Shown: positions 1 through 5,178, counted from the stretch's first letter. The stretch is 5,178 nucleotides of DNA from Clostridia bacterium (GCA_017445685.1 JAFSTS010000174.1:1-5178); one strand, 5' to 3'. Notes: generated from the sequence alone by a model not told the origin. Numbers and translations: made by a program.

Positions 1-192
1 CTCGTTTATGAGAGAGTATAGTATCTTCATGCCGATATGCGCCATGCCTATCTCGTAAGTGTCCGGGAAACAAAAAGCATATCGAATATCGACTTTTTCT
101 TTATCCTTTATAACGCTGTTAAGCTCTCCGCCCGTGTACCTGCCGGGTTTCTGAACGGAGAGGATCAGATTTTCAACCTTTGGAGATAACAT
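1..192 (-). CDS. Radical SAM protein of the TIGR03960 type, N-terminal 64 residues only
   Basis: This gene is cut by the left edge. From an ATG at 192-190 the minus strand reads open for exactly 64 codons to base 1. The protein begins MLSPKVENLILSVQKPGRY, then continues TGGELNSVIKD and later YAFCFPDTYEIGMAHIGMK. From family knowledge, this pattern (VQKPxRYxGxELN, then FxFPDxYExGMxHxG) is the hallmark opening of the TIGR03960 radical SAM proteins, which carry a B12-binding-like region before the radical SAM core and whose substrate is not established. The Cys cluster that would prove a radical SAM enzyme lies outside the window. A Shine-Dalgarno AGGGG (complement of 201-205) sits 8 nt before the ATG. 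It starts 18 nt after the lexA stop with no hairpin between, so it is probably co-transcribed with lexA. The family call rests on recalled motifs, not on a search. Confidence 0.75.
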   Translation of the reverse strand, partial: MLSPKVENLILSVQKPGRYTGGELNSVIKDKEKVDIRYAFCFPDTYEIGMAHIGMKILYSLINE

Positions 193-210
193 CAAAAATT
201 CCCCTGTTTA

Positions 211-807
211 TCAATTATAGTATCTCATGACGCCTTTGACCTTGCCGAGAATCACAACTTCGTCGGCATATATCGGCTCAAAATCATCGTTTTCGGGCTG
301 GAGACGGAAATGTCCGTTTTCTTTATAAAATCTCTTGACAGTCGCCTCGTCGTCAAGCAGAGCTACAACGATCTCGCCGTTAGAAGCTACCGGCGTTCTC
401 TCGACAAAAATTATGTCGCCGTCAAGAATCCCGGCGTTTATCATGCTTTCGCCCTTGACTCTGAGCGCAAAGATGGTTTTGTCGCTCGACATCGCGCCGC
501 CGTAAGGAATGTATGATTCGATTTGTTCAACGGCAAGTATCGGCAGACCTGCCGTTACTGTACCAAGCAGCGGCACGCGCGCAACATTCTCCTGCTCCTG
601 ACCGCAGATGCGGATAGATCTTTTGAGCAGCGGATCTCTCGTAATATATCCCGCCTTTTCCAGAGCGTCAAGGTTTGCCTGCACAGACGAGGTGGAGCGC
701 AATCCGACCTGAGCGCCGATCTCGCGCACTGAGGGAGGAACACCGTCGCTTAGCCTCTCGACAAGAAATTCATATATTTTTCTTTGTGTGTTATTGAGTT
801 TATCCAT
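211..807 (-). CDS. lexA: LexA, SOS-response transcriptional repressor (S24 family self-cleaving)
   Basis: The 198-residue product has the usual LexA length (about 200). LexA dimers bind SOS boxes and repress DNA-repair genes. RecA on single-stranded DNA triggers self-cleavage of LexA and so derepression. The N-terminal winged helix-turn-helix spans about residues 1-65 (recognition segment VREIGAQVGLRSTSSVQ, winged end GYITRD). The S24 peptidase-like domain follows. The scissile bond is Ala86-Gly87 in TVTAGLP, the nucleophile is Ser121 in VKGESM, and the general-base Lys is Lys158 in ATVKRF. These match E. coli A84-G85, S119 and K156 by spacing, so the protein should be cleavage-competent. The start at 807 was chosen for the N-terminus MDKLNNTQRKIYEFL and a strong ribosome binding site. 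The open frame runs further upstream to 1347, but that stretch is low-complexity and crosses the promoter region. An SOS-like box upstream suggests autoregulation. Confidence 0.97.
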   Translation of the reverse strand: MDKLNNTQRKIYEFLVERLSDGVPPSVREIGAQVGLRSTSSVQANLDALEKAGYITRDPLLKRSIRICGQEQENVARVPLLGTVTAGLPILAVEQIESYIPYGGAMSSDKTIFALRVKGESMINAGILDGDIIFVERTPVASNGEIVVALLDDEATVKRFYKENGHFRLQPENDDFEPIYADEVVILGKVKGVMRYYN

Positions 808-814
808 AAAATCT

Positions 815-823
815 TCTCCTTTT
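815..823 (-). promoter_or_regulatory. Ribosome binding site that fixes the lexA start
   Basis: On the minus strand this reads AAAAGGAGA, a near-ideal Shine-Dalgarno, 7 nt before the ATG at 807-805. It settles the lexA start against the much longer open frame that continues upstream. Confidence 0.85.
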
Positions 824-849
824 CCTCGGACGATCTTATTCACAGATAT

Positions 850-858
850 ATTATCACA
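850..858 (-). promoter_or_regulatory. Candidate extended -10 of the lexA promoter
   Basis: The minus strand reads TGTGATAAT: a TGn extension followed by GATAAT, which matches TATAAT at five of six positions. Transcription would start near 843, giving a leader of about 36 nt before the lexA ATG. No convincing -35 lies 15-18 nt upstream (TTTGCT is the best), which fits an extended -10 promoter. The SOS-like dyad at 874-887 covers the -35 zone, an expected place for a repressor. Confidence 0.5.
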
Positions 859-873
859 TTTTGTCGAAAAAAG

Positions 874-887
874 CAAACAAATGTTTG
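874..887. promoter_or_regulatory. Probable LexA operator (SOS box), variant CAAAC-N4-GTTTG
   Basis: The sequence CAAACAAATGTTTG is a perfect 5-bp inverted repeat around a 4-bp spacer. The Firmicute LexA box is CGAAC-N4-GTTCG, and clostridial variants with GTTT in one half are known to me. Here each half differs from the consensus by one symmetrical G-to-A transition (C to T on the facing half). It lies 67 bp upstream of the lexA ATG and overlaps the expected -35 zone of lexA, and it is also upstream of the divergent M23 gene. Location and symmetry support an operator. The double departure from consensus lowers certainty. Confidence 0.6.
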
Positions 888-919
888 TGTTTGGTGATAA
901 ATTAACAATTTGTTCACAA

Positions 920-952
920 TTATACACTTCACTATATGAAAAAAGTGTATAA
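920..952. repeat. 10-bp perfect inverted repeat with 13-nt spacer in the divergent regulatory region
   Basis: The left arm TTATACACTT (920-929) and the right arm AAGTGTATAA (943-952) are exact reverse complements, separated by an AT-rich 13-nt spacer. Each arm contains a -10-like hexamer pointing outward: TATAAT on the minus strand (924-919) and TATAAA on the plus strand (948-953). The element may therefore be an operator for a dimeric regulator, a back-to-back promoter pair, or a hairpin in the 5' leader of a transcript. It is too far from any gene end to be a natural terminator for lexA or the M23 gene, since both genes point away from it. Confidence 0.7.
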
Positions 953-975
953 AAAAAGCGGCAGAGACAAAAATA
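947..975 (+). promoter_or_regulatory. Candidate promoter of the M23 gene (sigma-A -10 or forespore sigma-F-like)
   Basis: Two readings overlap. TATAAA at 948-953 matches the housekeeping -10 at five of six positions but has no recognisable -35. Alternatively GTATA (947-951) followed after 14 nt by GACAAAAATA (966-975) resembles the sigma-F pattern GYATA, about 15 nt, GGnnAnAnTA with one base mismatch and a spacer one short. The second reading would suit a SpoIIQ identity. Neither is strong, because AT-rich sequence gives such matches by chance. Confidence 0.25.
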
Positions 976-1000
976 ATTACAAAAGAAAGGTGGAGATAAA

Positions 1001-1720
1001 ATGGACGAAGAAAAATACGAAGACAATCTTGAGGACAATGAAATCCCAAACAATGACGGCAAGCTATCAGGCAAAAATTTTTCAATGGGGTTGCTGCTTG
1101 TGCTGCTGGCTGTGCTGGTCGGCTCGGCAATTGCAGTCGGAGCAGGCAGAAAAGTAACTGAGAAGATCGAGCTTGAACAGTCGTCGATCGTCACTACTCC
1201 CATTGACACAACAAGACCAAAGGCTGAGGAAGTGACAAAAGAAGCGGCGGCAGAGGTTACAGGAGTTCCTGACGAAAGGACTGCTGCCGACAGGAGTGAT
1301 GTAACAGGTGAAAAATATATTTTCCCCATTTCAAACAATATTATCAAAGACTATTCAAACGGTGTTGCAGTAAAGTCGAATACTCTCGGCGACTGGCGCA
1401 CGCACAACGGAATTGACTTTACCGCCGGGGAAAATGAGATCGTCAAAGCGGTAAAATCAGGTACTGTCAAGTCGGTTTACTATGACGAGCTTTGGGGACT
1501 GATCGTTGAGATCGATCACGGAAATTCTGTAATTGCAAAATACTGCGGACTAAAATCCGGCACAACCGCAAAAGTCGGAGATATTCTCGAACAAGGCGAA
1601 ACAGTCGGAACAGTCGGCTCGATTCCCTGCGAAGCTGCCGACGAAACACATCTGCATTTTGAAATGTCAGTTGCAGGAAAAACAGAAGATCCAATTGAGA
1701 TCATGGGCATTGGCGGATAA
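1001..1720 (+). CDS. Membrane-anchored M23 (LytM-fold) peptidase-like protein, SpoIIQ-like
   Basis: The product has 239 residues: an acidic cytoplasmic N-terminus (1-28), one transmembrane helix (about 29-47), a Thr/Glu/Ala-rich linker (about 50-105) and a C-terminal M23 domain (about 106-235). M23 enzymes are zinc endopeptidases that cut peptidoglycan cross-bridges outside the membrane. The zinc-site motifs THNGIDF (His135, Asp139) and HLHFE (His217, His219) are intact. The usual Y-x-H-L motif with the second catalytic His reads Tyr181-Cys-Gly-Leu, so activity is doubtful. SpoIIQ, the forespore membrane partner of SpoIIIAH in engulfment, has this same layout and also departs from the catalytic set in Bacillus, so a SpoIIQ role is plausible. 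The gene is divergent from lexA, a place where other Gram-positives keep SOS cell-division regulators (yneA, Rv2719c). The start at 1001 follows AAAGGTGGAG. M23 fold is certain, SpoIIQ identity is not. Confidence 0.85.
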   Translation: MDEEKYEDNLEDNEIPNNDGKLSGKNFSMGLLLVLLAVLVGSAIAVGAGRKVTEKIELEQSSIVTTPIDTTRPKAEEVTKEAAAEVTGVPDERTAADRSDVTGEKYIFPISNNIIKDYSNGVAVKSNTLGDWRTHNGIDFTAGENEIVKAVKSGTVKSVYYDELWGLIVEIDHGNSVIAKYCGLKSGTTAKVGDILEQGETVGTVGSIPCEAADETHLHFEMSVAGKTEDPIEIMGIGG

Positions 1721-1741
1721 GATTTCACAGACAATTTATAA

Positions 1742-1769
1742 GCAGGCGGTTATTTGATAATCCGCCTGC
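1742..1769 (+). terminator. GC-rich hairpin after the M23 gene
   Basis: GCAGGCGG (1742-1749) pairs perfectly with CCGCCTGC (1762-1769). An inner TTAT/ATAA stem and a TTG loop close it, with one bulged T at 1761. It lies 21 bp past the M23 stop. The tail CTGTTTAC has only a short T run, so it is a moderate intrinsic terminator at best. Confidence 0.55.
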
Positions 1770-1786
1770 CTGTTTACAAAACTCAT

Positions 1787-1817
1787 AAGGGTTGCCGTAT
1801 TTAGCGACAACCCCTTT
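1787..1817 (-). terminator. Hairpin after the PP2C operon, possibly bidirectional
   Basis: On the minus strand AAAGGGGTTGTCG and CGGCAACCCTT form a stem of about ten pairs with one C-A mismatch and a bulged G around a short AT-rich loop. It starts 8 bp beyond the stop of the phosphatase gene (1826). The downstream minus-strand tail (ATGAGTTTTGT) is only moderately T-rich. Together with the hairpin at 1742-1769 it insulates two convergent genes. Either hairpin could act in both directions. Confidence 0.5.
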
Positions 1818-1825
1818 ACTTATGT

Positions 1826-3853
1826 TTATTGCGTGATTCTTTTTGTCATTGTGAGGATATTCTGACCGTTTTCATAGCGGTAAGAGACGGAATCGGTATT
1901 CTTTTTCGTCAGGAAGATCCCAAGGCCGCCGATATCTCTGTCATCTGCTGAAAGCGAAATATCGGGATCGTCTTTTGCGAGCGGATCGTACTGTATTCCG
2001 CTGTCTTTCAGCTCGATTTTTACTTCTGAATTTTCAACCGAAACGGTGATCTCAGCTTTTCCCGTGCCGTCGGGATAGGCGTAATTTGCAATATTGACAA
2101 AGATTTCCTCAACAGCCAGATCAAGCTGCATTTGCGCTTTCTGAGTGCAGCCGTTTTCTTCAAGAATATCATCGACAAAGCTCATAACTTCGCGCAGGTT
2201 TTCATTTGTTGCGTCGACTGTCAGCTTCTTTGCGCCGTTATCTTCCGTTATTTCAAGGCACATCATCGTCAAATCGTCAAACTGCGGAGCTTCTCCGACG
2301 AACTCGTCTACGCAGCTGTTGACGCCTTTCAAAATGTTTTTAGGACATTCCTGTTTAAACTGATTTAGCGAAGCAAGCATTTTTTCAATCGTGAACATAC
2401 GGTTGTTTTTGTCTGTAGCCTCAGGTAAACCGTCTGTGTAGAGGAAGACCCTGTCGCCCTTATTGAGCTGAATTTCAAAATCCCTGTATTTTATGCCGGG
2501 CATTGCTCCGACAACAAGAGAATGCCTGCTCTTAAAAATCTCAAATTCTCCGCCCTTTCGGCAAATGGCAGGATCGTCATGACCTGCGTTGGAAGCGACT
2601 ATCTTGCCTGTCGAAATTTCAAGAATACCCAGCCAGACGGTCACGAACATATCCGCCGGATTGTGCTGACAGATATTGTCATTTACATAGGTCAGTATTT
2701 CACCGGGTGTGCCGCCCATGTGAGTTCTGTCGCTGATGAGGATATTTGTAACCATCATAAACAGCGCGGCAGGAACGCCCTTGCCTGAGACATCGGCAAT
2801 TACTATAGCAAGATGATCTTCGTCTACGAGGAAGAAATTATAAAAGTCTCCGCCGACTTCCTTTGCCGGAGTCATGGAAGCGTATATGTCAAATTCCGCT
2901 CTTTCGGGAAAAGCAGGGAAGATGTTGGGAACGGAATTTTCCTGAATCGTTTTTGCTACGTCAAGCTCTGCGCCTATTCGCTCTTTTTCCGCTGTAACGA
3001 AAGTGAGATTTTCAATATATCTCATCATGTCGCTTTCCATTTTGTCAATGGAATTTGCAAGGTCGGTGATCTCGTTTATCCTGCTGATTCTGTCAAGTTT
3101 TTCACCCTTTGTGTTTTCGGCGGCAAAACGGTGAGCTTCGTCAATAACCTTTCTGACAGGCGTGACTAACTGTTTTCTGATATAGCTTACGGAAGAAAAC
3201 GAAACAAGCACAGTCAGCAAAACAGTTGCAACTGCTATGTTAATAAGGTAAGTCCTTCTGCCCTGATTGAGTTCGGACATCGGAAGCTGCACGCACATTA
3301 CGGCTGTAACTTCGCCCTTGTCGTTTTCGATCGGCACAAGCGCAGTGATATGCGGCTGCTTGCCGCGAAGCTTTGTAGTCCTTTCCATAACTGCGCCGGG
3401 AATTTCCTTTTCGTAAAGCTCGCGGTAAATTTGTGAGTATTCTTCGTTTGTGGTGTCACGCTGATATCCGACTTCCCACGGGGTATATTCGGAAGACTTT
3501 TCGTTTACCGAATTGAAAACGGATTCAAATCTTCCATAGTCAGAGGTGTCTACTCTGATGGCATAGATCAGCGTAACATCCATCTTGTTGCACAAAACAT
3601 CAAGCCTCTCGCTGCTCAGACGCCAGGAATCATCGTTTCCGCCGTTTTCGAGATAGAGGTCTATTTTGTTGCCGTCGATAAGCGCGCAGGCAGTGTCAGC
3701 TACCCGCAAAGCTATATCCGCATATTCTTTTTTAAGGCTTTCCGTAAAGCTGTTGTAGCCGATAAAGCTGACTATCCAGCTAAAAATGAACAGCAGTAAA
3801 ACGATTGCGCTGATGATGTTGAAAGCCAGATTTTTTCTTGAAAATTTTTTCAT
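1826..3853 (-). CDS. Membrane sensor with HAMP, PP2C (SpoIIE/RsbU-type) phosphatase and RsbW-like GHKL ATPase domains
   Basis: The product has 675 residues. Transmembrane helices at about 10-32 and 202-223 flank an extracytoplasmic Cache-like sensor (about 33-201). HAMP (about 224-280) and a coiled linker lead to a PP2C/SpoIIE phosphatase (about 300-535). Its metal ligands are present: GGDFYNF (Asp336), ADVSGKG (Asp354), YTDGLPEA (Asp474) and FDDLT (Asp526-527). The C-terminus (about 541-672) is an RsbW/SpoIIAB-like GHKL domain with N-box EEIFVNIAN (Glu583, Asn587), G1 box DSGIQYDP (Asp617) and G2 box GGLGIFL. RsbU/SpoIIE phosphatases dephosphorylate STAS anti-sigma antagonists, and RsbW-like kinases phosphorylate them. 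Here both sit on one chain, and no motif needed for either activity is missing. The ATG overlaps the preceding STAS stop (ATGA, 3850-3853), so translation is coupled and the STAS protein is the likely substrate. The signal sensed is unknown. Confidence 0.92.
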   Translation of the reverse strand: MKKFSRKNLAFNIISAIVLLLFIFSWIVSFIGYNSFTESLKKEYADIALRVADTACALIDGNKIDLYLENGGNDDSWRLSSERLDVLCNKMDVTLIYAIRVDTSDYGRFESVFNSVNEKSSEYTPWEVGYQRDTTNEEYSQIYRELYEKEIPGAVMERTTKLRGKQPHITALVPIENDKGEVTAVMCVQLPMSELNQGRRTYLINIAVATVLLTVLVSFSSVSYIRKQLVTPVRKVIDEAHRFAAENTKGEKLDRISRINEITDLANSIDKMESDMMRYIENLTFVTAEKERIGAELDVAKTIQENSVPNIFPAFPERAEFDIYASMTPAKEVGGDFYNFFLVDEDHLAIVIADVSGKGVPAALFMMVTNILISDRTHMGGTPGEILTYVNDNICQHNPADMFVTVWLGILEISTGKIVASNAGHDDPAICRKGGEFEIFKSRHSLVVGAMPGIKYRDFEIQLNKGDRVFLYTDGLPEATDKNNRMFTIEKMLASLNQFKQECPKNILKGVNSCVDEFVGEAPQFDDLTMMCLEITEDNGAKKLTVDATNENLREVMSFVDDILEENGCTQKAQMQLDLAVEEIFVNIANYAYPDGTGKAEITVSVENSEVKIELKDSGIQYDPLAKDDPDISLSADDRDIGGLGIFLTKKNTDSVSYRYENGQNILTMTKRITQ

Positions 3854-4155
3854 ATTCTCTCAATATCCATGATGTCGGAAAAGCCTGTCATCTCAAGCAC
3901 TTCGTAAACATCTTCACATACATTCAAAACTTTCATCGTGCCGCCCTGTTTCGTCATCTGCTTTTGAGTCATCAGAAAAACCCGAAGCCCTGCCGACGAA
4001 GTGTACGGCATTTCCTTCAAATCAAGGCAAAGCTGACTGACTCCTTCGAGATTTTCAAAAACCGTTTTTTCAAGCTCCGGAGCAGTCACGGTATCAACTC
4101 TTCCGTTGACGCAAACGGTCAAAACGCCGTTTTCCTTATTTAATGAAATCTGCAT
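3850..4155 (-). CDS. Stand-alone STAS-domain anti-sigma-factor antagonist (RsbV/SpoIIAA-like)
   Basis: The 101-residue product is one STAS domain, the usual size for this family. It opens with a beta strand and NGRVDTVTAPELE, a classic STAS start. The phosphorylation loop is PYTSSAGLRVFL, in which Ser54 aligns with the phosphoserine of SpoIIAA and RsbV. From family knowledge, the unphosphorylated form binds an RsbW-like kinase and frees that kinase's target, and phosphorylation turns it off. Ribosome binding site AAGAGGTG lies 5 nt before the ATG at 4155, supporting this start. It follows the kinase gene by 15 nt and overlaps the phosphatase gene by 4 nt, so the three form one transcript. Its C-terminal third closely resembles the truncated STAS segment of the upstream gene, which suggests a local duplication. 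The regulated target is not in the window. Confidence 0.93.
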   Translation of the reverse strand: MQISLNKENGVLTVCVNGRVDTVTAPELEKTVFENLEGVSQLCLDLKEMPYTSSAGLRVFLMTQKQMTKQGGTMKVLNVCEDVYEVLEMTGFSDIMDIERI

Positions 4156-4170
4156 TTTAGCACCTCTTTA

Positions 4171-5178
4171 TCAATAATAGAGACTGTTGACCTTCGGGAC
4201 ATTTTCAATCAAATACGCCTTGCAGTAGTCGACAAGAGCCTTGCCCTGAGGATCGTCCGTACCGATTCTTTTTATCGTGCGGCGAAGAAGCCTTGTGTAG
4301 CAAATTATCTCTGCCTTGCGGACGACTTCGTCAACAAATGCCGGCTCCTGACCCAGGAAATAATATTTAAGCGTGTATGCCCAGAAAGCGTAACATTCTT
4401 CAGTGGTTATGCCGAGAAATTTTTCGGCGTTTTTCTTGTCAACGCAACTGAATCCGAGGTAAGCGGCATATATTGCGGCAAATTCAAAGATCGGATGACC
4501 CTCGGAGAGCGTGTCCATGTCGATAAGCAGGTTTTCGCCGTTTTGGCGCATGATGTTTTTGATGTGAAAATCGCCGTGGAGCATATTGTTCGTCTCGGGT
4601 ATTTCCTCAAAAAGAGACAGCAGCTTTTCACCGATTTCTTTCGGAAGATACGGCACGCAGTATTCTGCCCATCCGACAGCCTCCTGCCTCTTGCTCGGAA
4701 GCTCGCCGGGTTTCAGCTCGGTCGAGTGAATGGTCTTTAAAATCTCAACGCTCTGCTTTGCAAGCTCTTCAACACTGCCGTGATCTTCATTTATCAGCTT
4801 GCCGAAGGATTTTGCGTTCAGCAGCTCAAAAACAGAGCCGTAAAGCTCGCCAACCTGAACAACGTCGTAGGGAATAGCCGTAGGTATACCCATAACGAAA
4901 GCTTTTCTTGCAAGCTCGCGTTCATTATGTATTTCGTCAAGGGAGTCGGGGTTTTTATAGACCTTGACTATCGTGTCGGGGTCTGTGCGGTAAACCTTGC
5001 CGTTGGAGCCTTCGCCGATGACTTCGCAGCCGTCGACGGACAGCTTCCTGTAAGCTTTTGAAATATCCATCATCTCGGTAAACCCGGTCATGTCAAAAAT
5101 CTCGTAAACTTCCGACGAGCAGTTGATAACTTTCGTCGAAGGGATAGTCTTTTTAAGACGAAGTATCACGCGAAGACC
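4171..5178 (-). CDS. STAS domain fused to an aminoglycoside-phosphotransferase-like kinase, 5' end outside the window
   Basis: The visible 335 residues are open to the right edge, so the gene starts upstream. A GTG at 5169 gives a 332-residue frame, but it is not credible as the start: the codons before it read Gly-Leu-Arg, completing GLRVILRLKK, which aligns with GLRVFL after the phospho-Ser of the neighbouring STAS protein, and VYEIFDMTGFTEMMDI matches that protein's C-terminus. Then follows a kinase of the APH/choline-kinase class. Counting the GTG as residue 1, it shows a nucleotide loop IGEGSNGKVYR (51-61), IVKVYK (Lys69), Glu83, catalytic loop HGDFHIKN (Asp200, Asn205) and metal site LIDMD (Asp217). 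All key residues are present, so activity is likely. The substrate is unknown. Antibiotic resistance is improbable given the fusion and operon. The family may be the one I recall as TIGR02172, unverified. Confidence 0.85.
   Translation of the reverse strand, partial: GLRVILRLKKTIPSTKVINCSSEVYEIFDMTGFTEMMDISKAYRKLSVDGCEVIGEGSNGKVYRTDPDTIVKVYKNPDSLDEIHNERELARKAFVMGIPTAIPYDVVQVGELYGSVFELLNAKSFGKLINEDHGSVEELAKQSVEILKTIHSTELKPGELPSKRQEAVGWAEYCVPYLPKEIGEKLLSLFEEIPETNNMLHGDFHIKNIMRQNGENLLIDMDTLSEGHPIFEFAAIYAAYLGFSCVDKKNAEKFLGITTEECYAFWAYTLKYYFLGQEPAFVDEVVRKAEIICYTRLLRRTIKRIGTDDPQGKALVDYCKAYLIENVPKVNSLYY

Noticed and set aside
904..915. Second LexA box
   Set aside because: Minus-strand GAACAAATTGTT has one GAAC half, but the spacer to GTT is five bases rather than four and the outer bases do not match, so it is not listed as an operator.
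936..1157. Plus-strand 73-residue frame overlapping the M23 start
   Set aside because: It is in a different frame from the M23 gene, has a Lys-rich sequence with no family resemblance, lies over the promoter and ribosome binding site, and has no Shine-Dalgarno of its own.
808..1347. In-frame N-terminal extension of lexA that would give a 378-residue protein
   Set aside because: The extra stretch is Ser/Phe-rich low-complexity sequence antisense to the M23 gene and crosses the promoter region. The standard LexA N-terminus and a strong ribosome binding site fix the start at 807.
2132..3169. Plus-strand frames at 2132-2368, 2522-2788 and 2813-3169 opposite the phosphatase gene
   Set aside because: The opposite strand encodes a complete, motif-rich PP2C/GHKL protein. 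These frames have no recognisable domains and are antisense shadows.
3838..5061. Plus-strand frames at 3838-4143, 4495-4740 and 4780-5061
   Set aside because: They are antisense to the STAS and STAS-kinase genes, which show conserved catalytic motifs, and the frames themselves show none.
4171..5169. Aminoglycoside resistance gene
   Set aside because: The APH fold is present, but the STAS fusion and operon with STAS and PP2C genes point to signalling. There is no mobile element or resistance context.
1..5178. CRISPR arrays, tRNA or rRNA genes, insertion sequences, attachment sites
   Set aside because: No regularly spaced direct repeats, cloverleaf-like or rRNA-like sequence, transposase or integrase motifs were seen on either strand.

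Overview
The window looks like chromosomal DNA of a low-to-mid GC Gram-positive bacterium of the class Clostridia (Bacillota). The evidence is a Firmicute-type LexA with a Firmicute-like SOS box, strong purine-rich ribosome binding sites, the start of a TIGR03960-like radical SAM protein, and a single-pass M23 peptidase that resembles SpoIIQ. A gut Oscillospiraceae/Ruminococcaceae-like host is a guess from protein style. No rRNA or other taxonomic marker is present.

Layout. (1) Positions 1-807, minus strand: lexA (807-211) followed 18 bp later by the first 64 codons of a radical SAM gene that leaves the window at base 1. (2) Positions 808-1000: a divergent regulatory region. It holds a lexA-proximal extended -10, a 14-bp SOS-like dyad, and a striking 10-bp perfect inverted repeat (920-929 / 943-952). 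(3) Positions 1001-1720, plus strand: a membrane-anchored M23 (LytM-fold) protein. It could be a SpoIIQ-type sporulation protein, or a cell-wall protein linked to SOS by its position next to lexA. (4) Positions 1721-1825: two hairpins between convergent genes. (5) Positions 1826-5178, minus strand: a tight three-gene operon. In transcription order it encodes a STAS-kinase fusion (N-terminus cut by the right edge of the window), a stand-alone STAS protein, and a membrane sensor carrying HAMP, PP2C phosphatase and RsbW-like ATPase/kinase domains.

How it fits together. The minus-strand operon is a phosphorylation-dependent partner-switching module. The stand-alone STAS protein has the Ser that such proteins carry as phosphosite. 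The 675-residue membrane protein appears to hold both the eraser (PP2C) and a possible writer (GHKL kinase) on one chain behind an external Cache-like sensor. The most unusual member is the first gene. Reading the minus strand in frame to the window edge shows that its apparent GTG start at 5169 is internal, and that it is a STAS domain fused to an aminoglycoside-phosphotransferase-like kinase. No sigma factor or separate anti-sigma factor is visible, so the output of the module is unknown.
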